64,000 nucleotides of DNA. Source: Pycnococcus provasolii (lineage: Eukaryota > Chlorophyta > Pseudoscourfieldiophyceae > Pseudoscourfieldiales). Under the pieces are notes generated by a model. It was not told the DNA's origin and did no database searches. It saw only the letters and a program-made list of their open reading frames with translations. The first letter of the stretch is position 1, and every line of letters starts with the position of its first letter. Location of the stretch: assembly GCA_049487715.1 (NCBI GenBank), contig CP150586.1:1-64000 (forward strand), given 5' to 3'. This document shows positions 9,657-19,951 of this stretch, piece after piece. Position numbers and translations under genes: made by a program.

Positions 9657-10146
9657 CCTAGTGCTTGTAACGGTTTCTGTGCAGTGGCGGAAGCTGCGGC
9701 GAATGGCGGCGCGTGTTACACCTCCAATATCTGTTTGTTTCCACGTACATATTTCACTCCGTTTGCCTTAGGTGGCGTCACGTATGAGTTCACTGTTTCA
9801 TAGGGGTGAGAACGTTCGGAGCACGTTCTGAGCCACGTGACTACAGGCCACGTGACAACACCCTTGTGCTAATAACCCTAATCCTATAACCCTACGAGGG
9901 ATCCCCTGGCCATCCCCGGGCCCCCTTACTCCAAACTGGCAAACTGGCAAACTCCAAAGTTCCAACCCCGAAAAAACGAACCAAAAAACAAATACCAACC
10001 CCGATATAATAATGTCGGGTTCCGCAGATTCACGGGGAGGAAACCGGTATCCCCTCAAGGTCCGGGAACGAACTGAGAAGTCTCGCCGCCGCCGTCGCTC
10101 CCCTAGCCCTCATCCCATTTTACCTACTTTTCTTTTGCACACAAGC
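9657..10146. promoter_or_regulatory. Divergent promoter region, DUF506 / eS28
   Basis: This spacer contains two GCCACGTGAC boxes 15 bases apart (9832-9841 and 9847-9856), a telomere-like stretch AATAACCCTAATCC / ATAACCCTAC (9870-9896) and a short repeat of CAAACTGG. CACGTG is the G-box/E-box core bound by bZIP and bHLH factors; AACCCTAA is the telo-box of plant ribosomal-protein promoters. Function is inferred from position and motif only. Confidence 0.5.
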
Positions 10147-10755
10147 ATGGTAAGTGTGGCGTCGGCGTCGGCGTCGGTGGTGTGGGGTAGTGTATTGTGG
10201 TGTGGTGTGGTGCGCTTTGCTGTGTGGTGCTCACACCTGATCCTATGCGCAGAGACAAAAAAAAATCTGTTCATCCGGAGTGCCGTCGAGTTTGTTGCTC
10301 AGGGCACCTAAGCTGATCGTCGTACTCGTGTCCTTCGAAGTCGACCAGCGCCTGCAAACAATAGGATGCAAAGTTTTCACGACGTCGATCATCTCTGCCG
10401 CAAGCGTCTCTGTCTTTGCCTCCTTGCTGTATGGTTTTTTGCTGTGAGGAGGCCGGGCAGGTGTGGTGTGGGTGGGATGGCGGTGGGACTCCTTTTTTTT
10501 GGTGGAAGGAAAAGAACAAACTCGAACTCGATGCTCACACGTTTCCACACACACAAACAGGAATCTCCCACGAAGCTGGCAATTGTGCAGAAGGTGATTG
10601 GACGCACGGGAAGCCGTGGACAGGTGACGCAGGTGCGCGTCAAGTTCCTCGACGACCAGAACCGCCTCATCATGCGCAACGTCAAGGGACCGGTGCGTGA
10701 GGGTGACATTCTCGCGCTTATGGAGACGGAGCGTGAGGCGCGCCGCCTGCGGTAA
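10147..10755 (+). CDS. RPS28: 40S ribosomal protein eS28 (one intron)
   Basis: The product is the small-subunit protein eS28, near the mRNA exit and E site. The CDS is join(10147..10149, 10561..10755). Exon 1 is only the ATG, followed by GTAAGT; the 411-base intron ends in CAG and exon 2 begins [11 protein letters not shown]. The 65 residues match eS28 over nearly the whole length: [31 protein letters not shown] and the invariant end [10 protein letters not shown]. The usual length is 62-69. The frame is also open upstream inside the intron, but that extension lacks homology. A TGTAA signal follows at about 10780. Confidence 0.95.
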
Positions 10756-10905
10756 AGGCATCTGCTGAGACCGATGCGCGTGTAAAAGAAAGGCTCATCT
10801 TTCCGTCGACAACCTCACACCGCCCCCCTCGACGTCCATACCACCAATGACATTCTTCGCCCTCCTTCCTCCCCGACAGAACTGGCCATTTTGTCCCCCA
10901 AGAGC

Positions 10906-12501
10906 ATGGGCACGGGGGCGGATGACACCACCACCTCCACCGCCGATAGCTCTTCCATTATCCCGCGCGTCGCTTCCTTGTTCACCACCCTGCGAACGTC
11001 CACCGACGCGCCTTACTGGCTTGCGCTCGCACTGCCCGCCGTCGCCGTTCGTGTTTCGCAGTGGCCACTCACCGTGTATGCAACGCGCGCTTCCGCAACT
11101 CTGGCGCACGCGCAGGCGCTCGCGTTGGCCCGTGTGAAGGCGCAGGCAAAAAGGGCTGCTGCTGCGACAGGAACGGCATCAGCATCAGCCGACGCCAAAG
11201 CTGTGCCTTCGGGTGGAGATATCAGACAGGCGGCGTTGGACCTTGTGCGTGCCGATGCGACGAAAGCAGACTCGTTACCCAAGCACCTGCGAGACGCGGC
11301 GGCGTACCTCAAGCACGTGCGCGAGCATAAGGAGACGTTGCGCGTCGCGCCGTGGGTCGTTGCTAGTCGTACGGCACACCCGCTTTGGATGATTGCAGCA
11401 CCTGTCGTTGCTCTTCCGAGCTTCGTTGGCATGGCTTTCGCCGCAAGGCACGTGTGCAGTCTGCCGAGCGAGCGGGAGGCGCTGCAACGCGGCGGCCTGC
11501 CCTTCAAGCCTCTGCAGGATCTCACGCGTGCACCTTTCGAGTGGAACAAGGAGACAAAGACGGGCACGCTCTCCCACGGCGCTGTTGGCATGTTGGTGCC
11601 GTTCGCCGTCTACGCGAGCAACTACTGGCAGGTTCGTCTCGTCGGTGACACGGTGTCCAAGTCTGCGTCCCTTCTCATGCAACGTGTTTACCTGGCAATC
11701 GAGTGGGCCACGCTCGGAGTACTGGTGACCTCGTCGTTTCAGCCGTACGGTGTTCTGTGCTACTGGGGAACGGCGAGCGCCATGGGATTTTTGCAGGTGT
11801 TCGCATTTAATGGTCCGCGCGGCGGACTACTTCGCGAGCGCCTGTGCCGAACACTGCCTAGCGCAAGCTTGAAGAAGGTTTCGGAGGAGATGGCAAGAGC
11901 GCCCACGGCATCGCAGGCTCGTGCGAACGCCAGTGCAGAGCTGCGGAGGCGGAAGGCAACCTCGTCGTCTTCGTCGTCGTCGTCCTCATCCACCACTGCA
12001 CCCTCCATTGTTCCAGCCGCCGCCACCACCATCAAGAGGAAAGGCAAAGGAAGCAAGCCCGCCACGAAACGCAGATTCAGCACGAGTGCATCCCACGACC
12101 ACCACCTCCTCCTCCTCCCTCCGCCGCCGCCGCCGTCTCCCGCTCATCCGCCTATCGATGCGACACTCGAGCACAAGTTTTTGATGAACTCGTTCCGTCT
12201 CTTCTTTACCATCGCACTCGCCGGAGGCGTGGCAACGCTTGCACCATCCGCCTTAACTGGCTGGGCGTTGTACGGCCATGCCGTTGCGATGATCGAGCGG
12301 TGTCCCACCGAACCGTTCGCTGTCTCGACGGCGCTGTCCCGCATCTCGCTTGCCGCCGACTGGAATGCGAAGGGCATTTCGGACGCCTTGGTGGTGAACG
12401 CGTTGCTGACTCTGAAAGACGATACGCGCGTGCGCACCGACTTGCGCGAGCAGGCAAGCGCGCTCGCCGTTCGCCTCGTGACAATGCGCGAGTCAGCATA
12501 A
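10906..12501 (+). CDS. Oxa1/COX18/Alb3-family membrane insertase (probable)
   Basis: The start is the ATG at 10906, since the frame opens at a TTG just upstream; 531 residues. Residues of about 35-65 (YWLALALPAVAVRVSQWPLTVY) resemble the first helix of the YidC/Oxa1 core. Further on come a helix around PLWMIAAPVVALPSFVGMAFAAR, a GGLPFKPLQDLTRAP loop like the family's G-G-x-x-W-F-x-D-L-T, and the pair AIEWATLGVLVTSSFQPYGVLCYWGTASAMGFLQ, close to the P-x-x-x-x-L-Y-W-x-x-S-x-x-x-x-x-Q helix. A low-complexity Ser/Pro/Lys stretch precedes a last hydrophobic segment. These proteins insert proteins into the mitochondrial inner or thylakoid membrane; which one is not resolved. It lies 150 bases after eS28 on the same strand. 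Confidence 0.65.
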   Translation: MGTGADDTTTSTADSSSIIPRVASLFTTLRTSTDAPYWLALALPAVAVRVSQWPLTVYATRASATLAHAQALALARVKAQAKRAAAATGTASASADAKAVPSGGDIRQAALDLVRADATKADSLPKHLRDAAAYLKHVREHKETLRVAPWVVASRTAHPLWMIAAPVVALPSFVGMAFAARHVCSLPSEREALQRGGLPFKPLQDLTRAPFEWNKETKTGTLSHGAVGMLVPFAVYASNYWQVRLVGDTVSKSASLLMQRVYLAIEWATLGVLVTSSFQPYGVLCYWGTASAMGFLQVFAFNGPRGGLLRERLCRTLPSASLKKVSEEMARAPTASQARANASAELRRRKATSSSSSSSSSSTTAPSIVPAAATTIKRKGKGSKPATKRRFSTSASHDHHLLLLPPPPPPSPAHPPIDATLEHKFLMNSFRLFFTIALAGGVATLAPSALTGWALYGHAVAMIERCPTEPFAVSTALSRISLAADWNAKGISDALVVNALLTLKDDTRVRTDLREQASALAVRLVTMRESA

Positions 12502-12814
12502 TGTAAACTTGTAAAGGTACAGTACGTACAGACAGGCTGTACTTACATGTGTAGTCCCAAAGGAATGGGGTAATGGTTTGGGTAAACCTGGATAGTTACA
12601 GAAATCCGGGGATTGAAGAAAACGAAAAGAAAAGAGGGAGGAGAGGAATGGTTTGGGGGTTTGCCAAGACTGCCTGGCCCTCCCCCCCTTCCCTCCTCCT
12701 CCTCCCTCCCTCCGTTTACTTCCGCGTCCGCCCCCTTTCAACCAGATCTTTCACCCTCCCCCTTTCAACCCTCCCTCCCCGGGACTCCTCCCCTCTCTCC
12801 TCCGCACCCTTCTC

Positions 12815-14947
12815 ATGCCGCAGTGCCATGGAGCAGCCGCCTCTGCCGCTGCCGCTGCCGCTGCTGCTGCTGGCAAAAACCAAAACCCCACAGTGCTCAA
12901 CGTCTACCTGCTGCGACGCAACTACTTCGGAAGTATACCCGGACGCCACCACGCGTCGATCCGAGAAGCCGACGTCCTGCCATGCGACTGCACGGCGTCA
13001 TCGGGGTGCTCCGCAACGTCGTGCCTCAACCGACAAGTGTTCACGGAGTGCATACCCGGATACTGCCCCTGCGGACCGACGTGCACGAACCAGATGTTCA
13101 GCAGAAGGCAGTACGCCAACCTGGAGTGCAAGCACACGGGCATTCCTGCGAAGGGACGCGGGCTCTTCGCCAAGCAGAGCATTCCAAAGGGCGGATTCGT
13201 CATCGAGTACACGGGCGAGGTGCTCGACGAAGCGACGTACGTCGAACGCAAGAGCGCGTGGCTGACGCGCGAGGGTTCGAGGCACACCTACTTCATGAGC
13301 CTGAGCGCGGGCGAGGTGATCGACGCGTCGCGCATGGGGAACCTCGGGCGATTCACCAACCACAGTTGCGCACCCAACTGCGAGATGCAGAAGTGGACTG
13401 TGCGCGGGGAGGTGTGCATCGGCATATTCGCCACGCGCGACATCCAGCCTGGCGAGGAAATTACCATGGACTACAACTTCGAACGCTACGACGAGCGCCC
13501 GATGCGCTGCTACTGTGGCGAGTCCAAGTGCAAAGGCTTCGTCGGCGGAGGCGCAGACGCGGCGAAGAACTTCGAGCGGGCTGACGTGCCTACCATCGAA
13601 CTGCACGCCGATCCGGAGGTGGAGTTTACTGCTGCTGACTTTGAGGAGGAGGACAAACACCTTGGAATGCGTCGCCTTCTCAAGATGCCTGAGAAGCGAA
13701 GCAGCGGTGCTGCCGCTCCGAGGCGACCGCCTCGCGCGGGAGATTCTTCAGACGACTCGGACTACGACGACGGTGCGGCAAGGCGCGAACGAAGGGAGCG
13801 GAAAACGCCAAAGCAGCCAGCAGCGAAGCGAGCGAAACTTGCACCCCGACTTGTCGAGAACCGCAAGTCGGAGATTGAGCGCAGACTCGCCGAGCCTGGA
13901 ATGATGGAAAAAGGATACGTCGCGCGAGCAAGCCTGCGCACGTTTGTACCGCTCTTCACAACCGCCGTGCGCATAGACTCTGATGCCTACACAGAAACGC
14001 AGCGGCTGCCGTTCTCCGTGAAGGACCTGAACATACTGCTTGACGCAATCATCAACATCCCTCGCCACGATCACCGGCAGGAGCTCATGGCTGCCGGAAT
14101 CCTTCAGCAGATCTTTCTAATCCTCAGACAGCGGGTGATGTGCGTCTGGTCGCGTCAGCACGATCCCAATGTCGTCGCCGTCGCACGCAAAACGCTCATG
14201 GCGCTGAATTCGCTGCCTCTGGAGGCGAGCAAGCTGAGGGTGGTGAAAAATCTCGAGGGAAGCCTCGAGGATCTTCTCAAGGCGCTCATGACTGGAAAAG
14301 GCGTGGATGGTCAGGTGGCAGCATCTGCAAGGAGCATCCTCATCAAAGTGGGTGTTGAAAAGTCCAGAGAGGAATTGGAGCGTGAAGAAAGAAAGGCTGA
14401 AGCTGCCGCAGCTGAGCGCAGAGCTGAGGAAAGAAGAGCCGCGAATGCAGATTCTGATCATCTGAGAACTGCGGAGCCCGCACCAATGACATCGCCGACG
14501 GAGCCTAGATCGCAGACTCTTCGGCCGATGCGGCCGAGCAGCGGTGCGCTAACAGACGTTGCGAAGTTGCTTGCGGAGGCGCCAATCTTGGCGCCAGGTG
14601 CGGGTGGCGGCGGAGGTAGCAGCAGCAGCGGGAAGGGCGGCGCTTTGGTGTTCTTCAACGCGAGGGATGAAGACTTCAAGGAGGCTGTTCGCTCGATGAC
14701 TGAACATCGCGTGAAGAAGTACTGCCAATCAGACCATCCATACTCCAAGCACGTTCGACCTAATTCCAAGGAGATCGTCAACAAGCTCAGTTCTAAGGTG
14801 TTGGAAAAGGAGATTACGCGATGCGACGATTCACCCTCGTCTTGGGAGATGACGCGGATCAAGCTTGACGAGAAGATCAAAAAATTCGTGAAGAGCCACA
14901 TTCAGCACATCGAGCAGTCGCACCAGAAGAAAAAGGCGGCGAAATGA
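12815..14947 (+). CDS. SETD2/Set2-type histone H3K36 methyltransferase
   Basis: 710 residues from the ATG at 12815; upstream codons are in frame only from a TTG. Domain order: an Ala run, AWS zinc cluster (about 57-95, nine Cys in CDC and CPCGPTC patterns), SET domain (about 98-225) with GRGLFA, the S-adenosylmethionine and catalytic motif NHSCAPN (182-188), GEEITMDYNFERY, and post-SET CYCGESKCKGF (232-242). Around 375-518 is a TFIIS-N/LEDGF-like helical region, then a charged coiled coil. The C-terminus (about 608-705) matches the SRI domain that binds phosphorylated RNA polymerase II. This is the full Set2/SETD2 architecture, so H3K36 methylation coupled to elongation is the likely role. 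I see no WW domain. Confidence 0.92.
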   Translation: MPQCHGAAASAAAAAAAAAGKNQNPTVLNVYLLRRNYFGSIPGRHHASIREADVLPCDCTASSGCSATSCLNRQVFTECIPGYCPCGPTCTNQMFSRRQYANLECKHTGIPAKGRGLFAKQSIPKGGFVIEYTGEVLDEATYVERKSAWLTREGSRHTYFMSLSAGEVIDASRMGNLGRFTNHSCAPNCEMQKWTVRGEVCIGIFATRDIQPGEEITMDYNFERYDERPMRCYCGESKCKGFVGGGADAAKNFERADVPTIELHADPEVEFTAADFEEEDKHLGMRRLLKMPEKRSSGAAAPRRPPRAGDSSDDSDYDDGAARRERRERKTPKQPAAKRAKLAPRLVENRKSEIERRLAEPGMMEKGYVARASLRTFVPLFTTAVRIDSDAYTETQRLPFSVKDLNILLDAIINIPRHDHRQELMAAGILQQIFLILRQRVMCVWSRQHDPNVVAVARKTLMALNSLPLEASKLRVVKNLEGSLEDLLKALMTGKGVDGQVAASARSILIKVGVEKSREELEREERKAEAAAAERRAEERRAANADSDHLRTAEPAPMTSPTEPRSQTLRPMRPSSGALTDVAKLLAEAPILAPGAGGGGGSSSSGKGGALVFFNARDEDFKEAVRSMTEHRVKKYCQSDHPYSKHVRPNSKEIVNKLSSKVLEKEITRCDDSPSSWEMTRIKLDEKIKKFVKSHIQHIEQSHQKKKAAK

Positions 14948-15010
14948 TCACCATTTGTTTGTTTGTTTTGTAGTGAAAACATTGTTAATCAGTAACAAGT
15001 GCTTACAGGT

Positions 15011-16048
15011 CTAGTGGCCGTCATAGTCGTCGTCGTAGTCGTCGCTCTGCAAGCCTTGAATGCCGCCTCCTTTTCGCACCGCGCGAACGTGCGTGTGTGG
15101 GTACGTCCGACCACAATCGGGGCATGGCGGGAGCGCTGCACCATCCTCGTCGTCGTCGTCGTCGTCGTCGTCGTATTGTGGGATGGCGGTTGGGTCCACT
15201 CCACATTTGCGCAGTAGCCACGCCACGTCGTCAGCATCGATCGCACATTCATCGCCTTCGCTACCGCTGCTTCCTTCGTTGCGTCTACGCCGAGTCCATG
15301 GTGCATCAACCATGTAAGGTAGCGCGGCTGATACAATGGCGTGTCTCCGTCTCCGTCGTCCCTCGAAGCGTAGCACGATCAGGCAGGGAGGTGGCACGGC
15401 AACGGCAGAGGGAGGAGCGACACCTGCAACGCAACGTGCGGCGACGTCCCTGACACCAGGCTGTGCGTCAGAGAGCGCGCGCACAAACGCCACGTTCGGA
15501 AACCGCCCAGCGGCAACGTCAAGAGCCTCGTCAACCACGTCACACGCGGCGACGCCTGTGGTGGCGACGTGCAGCACCGCGCCAAGGGCAGGGCTCACTT
15601 GTGCAAGCATGCTTCTCTTGATCACTGCCACAACGTCCTGCGCACGTTTTGCGTACGCCACGCACCCGTCCGGCATCCAGGACATCGCCGCGGATGTGGT
15701 CGCTGCAGGCGACTGCTCCGCAGCCGCCTTCGCCGCCGCTTTCATTTCCGAGAGCCGCCTGTCTCGCATCTTTGCCATTTCCGCTGCATCGTCGTCGTCG
15801 TCGCCGTCGTCGTCCGTCGAGAAGTCAGAACTTTCTTCGACATCTGCGCTGTACTGGTTCGCCGTGAGTCCCAAGACGTCGTTTCTGGTTCTGACGTAAG
15901 CCTTCGAGACGTCCTCGCCGTCGAGAAGGCTGCGAAGTCTTGCGGCGTCGCGTTGGTCGCGCAGGTCACGCCTGCAGCACTCTGCGAGCGTCGGGTCGCT
16001 CTCAAAGTCGTCCTCGTCCAACCCTGCGCCGCAGCACGCGTCCGCCAT
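15011..16048 (-). CDS. Thioredoxin-like / phosducin-like domain protein with C-terminal zinc-ribbon-like motif
   Basis: 345 residues from an ATG. An acidic, helical N-terminus (to about 120) precedes a stretch reading GAVLHVATTGVAACDVVDEALDVAAGRFPNVAFVRAL, like the beta-alpha-beta core of phosducin-like/TXNDC9 proteins, including the P-x-x-x-F-x-x-x set and a later CLIVLRFEG strand. The redox CxxC is missing, as in phosducin-like chaperone cofactors. Near the end are a long Asp run (coded by a GTC/CGT microsatellite) and CPDCGRTYPHTH, a possible half zinc site. A role in chaperonin-assisted folding is family inference only. It converges with the SET gene; stops are 63 bases apart. Confidence 0.55.
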   Translation of the reverse strand: MADACCGAGLDEDDFESDPTLAECCRRDLRDQRDAARLRSLLDGEDVSKAYVRTRNDVLGLTANQYSADVEESSDFSTDDDGDDDDDAAEMAKMRDRRLSEMKAAAKAAAEQSPAATTSAAMSWMPDGCVAYAKRAQDVVAVIKRSMLAQVSPALGAVLHVATTGVAACDVVDEALDVAAGRFPNVAFVRALSDAQPGVRDVAARCVAGVAPPSAVAVPPPCLIVLRFEGRRRRRHAIVSAALPYMVDAPWTRRRRNEGSSGSEGDECAIDADDVAWLLRKCGVDPTAIPQYDDDDDDDDEDGAALPPCPDCGRTYPHTHVRAVRKGGGIQGLQSDDYDDDYDGH

Positions 16049-16388
16049 GCCTGCCCGGGAAGATCGAACGACAAGAAATGGGACCGACTCATAAAGTCCG
16101 GAATAAAACCCCGAATAATCGAAACCCCGAAAACGAAACGAGTCCGCATTTACACCGACCGTTAAGGCCAGGGGGAAAAGGTCGCCCGCCCTCTGCCACG
16201 TGCTGCTTATTTATGGGTGCTGCTTAGGCGACTCCTAGCTACGAGTAGGTGGGGAACAGTATCTGCGCACCTCGCGTACTGTACTGCACTGCCACTGCAC
16301 TGTCCGTATCCGTGGTATCACAGAATACATACTGCTACAGTGCTAGCCTTGTTTCCTGGCTAATTGTACGTTCACAGTGGTGTTGGTT
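16049..16388. promoter_or_regulatory. Divergent promoter region, thioredoxin-like / LEA_2
   Basis: 340 bases between the two ATGs with no supported ORF. It contains a GCCACGTGC box near 16195 and short purine-rich stretches. Promoter role is inferred from the divergent arrangement. Confidence 0.4.
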
Positions 16389-17926
16389 ATGGCGGACAAA
16401 AACGCAACGGCGGCGGACACGGCCGTCGACGTCGACGTCAACGCCGACGCGGAGAAACACGCGCAAGGCCAGGTGAGCAGCGCTGAGGCGAGAAAAAAAA
16501 TACTTGTGCGACGTGCAGCATACGGCGGGTGCGCGCTCGTCGTGGTGGCCATCGTCATCATCGTCGCGGTTCTCGTGTCTCTCGTCGGGAACCTTAAGCC
16601 CGTTGACGTCAGTGTGTGCTACATCAACGCGTGCGGGCACGACGGCGGAACTTCCAAAGGTGGCACGTCCATCTCAGACGTCATCAGCACAGGTGACCTG
16701 AAGCAGCTCTCGACCGCCTTGTTTGAATGCGGTGCGAAGTTTAACGAACAGGCGACCAAGGGTGGTTCAGCGCGTGTCTACGCAAAGCTGTTGCTCGAAA
16801 ATCCGAACAACGTTGTTGTTAAGGTGAAGTCGCTCGACTTGCACATGGACGCAGTACCTGCGGTGCCGTCAACCTCGCCGCTTCACGCCGTGGTGACCGC
16901 GGCGAGCACGAAGGCACGCGTGTTGAAGTGCTCGACGGCACTCACGCTGCGCAAGGGAACAAACAGTGCACTTGTTGAGTGCGACCTCGAGACGAAGGGC
17001 ACGGTGCTGGCCTCGGTGATTCAGGCTTACCTTGAAAGCTATGCGGTGAAGCTCACGAAGAACATCCATGCAAAGGTGCGTGCGCTTGACCTCGCCGACG
17101 TGCCCGTCAACGTGCAGGCTACAACGTCGATCCAGTTGAAGAACAAGACACGCACGACGGTGGACGGCGTCAAGCTTGGCGACACAAAAGTGGCTGGACG
17201 GAGAAGGGTGCTGCAGAGCATATTTGGAAACACCGACACGTGCAGGGGAACGACGGACTTGCAGCTCGATATGCCCACGGTATATGTCTGCGGCATATTC
17301 TTCGCAGATGGCGCATATGATACGCTCACGGCACTTGTGACGAATCCGCTGAGCAAGAAGGAGGCGATGACACTCTCTCTGGACGTGGAGTTTGCCGTGC
17401 GAAATCCAACGTCTTTCGAGCTTGCCGTGGCGGACATCGATGCCATCATCGACTTCAAATTGAACGGCACCACGCCATCGCCCGTACAACTGCCCAACGC
17501 AGCCATACTCACGCCAAATGCGACGACCAAGATGAAGCTTCGCACGACACTGGTTGTTAATGACCCGCTTGACTTTGCACGAAACGTGTACCAACGCAAG
17601 TACGGCATTGATCTCAGTGCTACAGTTCACCTCAGCTTCCTAGGCCTATCGATGAGAGTGCCCGTTCCCACCATCACGCTCGTTCCGCTTCCGTCACCAC
17701 CGGCCGCAGCACGGCGCGTAGGCCTTCAGCTGGGTACGTGCCTATGCATTTACTACTGTGACGCTTCGCGAGGTGACATGACACGCCTCGACCAACCGCC
17801 GACACGTCCTCTTCCCCACATCGTGAAGCTCGTGCGCCTCCTCTCCCTCCGGTGGATGATATCAAGGACGACATCGGCGATATTGTCGACATTCCTAACA
17901 TTCCTATATCTAACCCCTTTGGTTGA
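16389..17926 (+). CDS. LEA_2 / NDR1-HIN1-like single-pass membrane protein (one intron)
   Basis: CDS proposed as join(16389..17733, 17829..17926), 480 residues. The N-terminus is charged and cytosolic; residues of about 45-70 (ALVVVAIVIIVAVLVSLVG) form one transmembrane helix. The rest is a pair of beta-rich repeats, each with an (E/V)-x-x-x-x-NP-(N/T) strand (LLLENPNNVVVKVKSLDL; VEFAVRNPTSFELAVADID), the hallmark of LEA_2/WHy domains. Without splicing the frame runs to 17951 with an unrelated tail. A 95-base GTACGT...AAG intron instead yields a tail PPLPPVDDIKDDIGDIVDIP, coherent and acidic. The family is tied to membrane stress and lipid transfer; specific function is unknown. Confidence 0.75.
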
Positions 17927-18612
17927 GTGGGAGTGGGAACACTACGCGTAACTTCTTGTTAATGAAAATAAGACTGTTACATATTTGTTATGGAAATGAC
18001 TTACCTAAGGCGGTAACACAGTCAAGAGTCGCTGCGAAGGTCGGGAGTTGGCTGTTTTCGTTCGGGAACCACGCTTGTTGGGTGGCGCTAACACGAGCGG
18101 GGAGATCTTCAGATTTTTCCTTTTACGTTCCGAACCGGGGAGGAAAAGTTCAGGCCCTTTTCTTCCACCGCACCTTTTTCGCCTTTTGGCGCTTTTTGGC
18201 TGGCCTGTCGTATCGTGGTTTTTTTGGTGTGGTGCTGCTGAAGTGCTGAGACTGGGAGATGGGCTGTGCGAAGGTGACAAGGCCTCCCCTTGTTCTTTCG
18301 CCCAAACAGCCCCCTCCCTCCCTGCCCAAGGCTGCAACAGTGCAACAGTGCGAGGGGGAAGGCTCCACTCCCTCCCAGACTCCCTCCCTCCCCTGTCACC
18401 TGTTCCACTCCGAGTGAGGGAGTCAGGAGTCGCCCCTTCCCTTCCCTTCCCTAGAACTACGATAGTGCGTCCGCGGTCGGGGCGGAAAACCCAGCCAGCC
18501 CCTTCCTCCCTTTTCTGCCGACGAAAGCTGACAAGTCTCGGGAAGGGAAGGGAAGGTCCTCAGGTGACAAGTCCACTTCACACCTTACCACACAGTATAG
18601 GTACCGCAGCTC
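17927..18612. other. Intergenic, pyrimidine-rich, no gene seen
   Basis: The spacer between two plus-strand genes contains CCCTCCC-type pyrimidine tracts (18300-18450) and repeated CCCTTCC blocks. Short ORFs overlap in all frames and have no recognisable homology. The part before 18613 is presumably the promoter of the winged-helix-like gene. Confidence 0.45.
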
Positions 18613-19458
18613 ATGTCCGACCAACCGCCCGGGGGCAGAACCGACTCACCACCTTGTGGTGTCGATGCAGACGCCGGCCGTGACACGCCTCGAGGGGCAA
18701 GGGCAGAAGATGCAGGTGGGTGTGAATCGCGCGGCTCGTGCTTGGTTCCGCCGAAGAAGCGTGCATACCTGAGAAGCTTGCAGGGGGTGGGCTGGGCTGG
18801 CACGTCCAATGTGCCGCAGTGTTCGCAAGCCGCATGGGCGCCGAGAACGCAGGAGAAGGAGGAGAAGGAGGAGGACGTACACGTCGGGGAAGAAGAACTT
18901 CACAACTCGCCGTGCGCAACGCAGACAAGGGACTATAAGTGCGGTGCAAGTGGGGATGTGGCCGAGACGCAAAAGAACGACCACGAGGCTGGCGCTCTCC
19001 CGAACGCCACTGCCACCGCATTGAAGAGCATGCTGAGTGACGTCGCCGAAAATCGCGTAAGCTGGGATGTCGGGAACCCGTTCCCTGAAGGCCAGGTGAG
19101 GCACGCGGCGTTCGCTGCGATGGCAAGCCTAAGCGCGATCGACAGCAACCCAATTTTGAGTCCCTCCGTGACAGTGAGTGACCTGTTGAGCCGCATACAG
19201 TCCATCGGCCCGGTGTTCGCGGGCCAAAGCATATGGCCCGCTCTCTTCAAGGGTAAGGCGCGCACACCGACCGCGACGCTCTCTGCCGCGCTGCTCTCCG
19301 ACCGTTCGCTTCGCTTTCGCAAGGTATCGCCCGGCTGCTTTCAGGCGGTTCTACGCTTGCCCGTAGCGAAGGACGGCCCCAGTCAGCACCACGAAACCGC
19401 AATCATTAAGGCACCAGATACGCCACCTACGCCGACAAAAAAGGCTCGCATCGCATGA
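18613..19458 (+). CDS. Hypothetical nuclear protein, possible winged-helix (HARE-HTH-like) domain
   Basis: 281 residues from an ATG. The first 130 residues are disordered, with PPKKRAYLR and acidic runs. From about 150 the protein is ordered: FPEGQVRHAAFAAMASL, SVTVSDLLSRIQSIGPVFAGQSIW, then KARTPTATLSAALLSDRSLRFRKVSPGCFQAVL. The motif (R)TP-x-x-T-(L/V)-SxxL-x(6)-F-x-(K/R)-V-x-PG-x-(F/Y) is what the HARE-HTH/ASXL winged helix shows, so DNA or chromatin binding is plausible. The C-terminus has a basic PTKKARIA tail, a possible nuclear signal. Assignment is tentative; a profile search would decide. Confidence 0.55.
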   Translation: MSDQPPGGRTDSPPCGVDADAGRDTPRGARAEDAGGCESRGSCLVPPKKRAYLRSLQGVGWAGTSNVPQCSQAAWAPRTQEKEEKEEDVHVGEEELHNSPCATQTRDYKCGASGDVAETQKNDHEAGALPNATATALKSMLSDVAENRVSWDVGNPFPEGQVRHAAFAAMASLSAIDSNPILSPSVTVSDLLSRIQSIGPVFAGQSIWPALFKGKARTPTATLSAALLSDRSLRFRKVSPGCFQAVLRLPVAKDGPSQHHETAIIKAPDTPPTPTKKARIA

Positions 19459-19951
19459 CCACCACAACCACGGCGGCCTCAGGAGGAGGTCAGCACGCCC
19501 ATTCCCCTTGCACATATACATACACATTTTAACAAATATAATATCATTCGTCTTTCTCACGTTATTCCGTAGCCTTGATCCGCCACGCCTCGAGCAGCCG
19601 CCGCTTCGCCCATACATAGCCTGACAGCACTGAAGTGTGTCAGACGAGGCGCGCGTCTGTGACCACTGCCACGTCAGCGTGGGCTCCACTCCACGGCAGT
19701 ACAGTACGGCAAGGCACACACGTGGACATGGAGGTTAAAGTGACCCCCCTGTGATTCGGGTTTTACTCCGTCCCCCAACCCCTAATCCCCAACCCCCAAC
19801 TCCGACCTCGTCCCTCCCTCCCTCTCCTCTCCTCTCCTCTCTACGGCAGGTTTCGTTTTCGCGCGCGCGGCCATCCCATCCCATCCGCGCATCCTGTCAC
19901 AGCTCACCAACGGCTGCTGCAGGGAAACGTGCTGGCTGCGGTGACATCCAC
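19459..19951. promoter_or_regulatory. RTEL1 upstream region with CCAACCCCTAA motif
   Basis: No gene is supported. At 19775-19785 is CCAACCCCTAA, followed by further CCCCAACCCCC and repeated CCTCTCCTCT pyrimidine blocks close to the ATG. The same 11-mer occurs in two other promoter regions of the window (29802, 29832 reverse, 43505 reverse), so it is a candidate promoter element. Confidence 0.5.

Noticed and set aside
10366-10755. 129-codon reading of eS28 from an ATG within the intron
   Set aside because: The upstream 60 residues have no eS28 homology, and ATG|GTAAGT...CAG|GAA gives the standard length.
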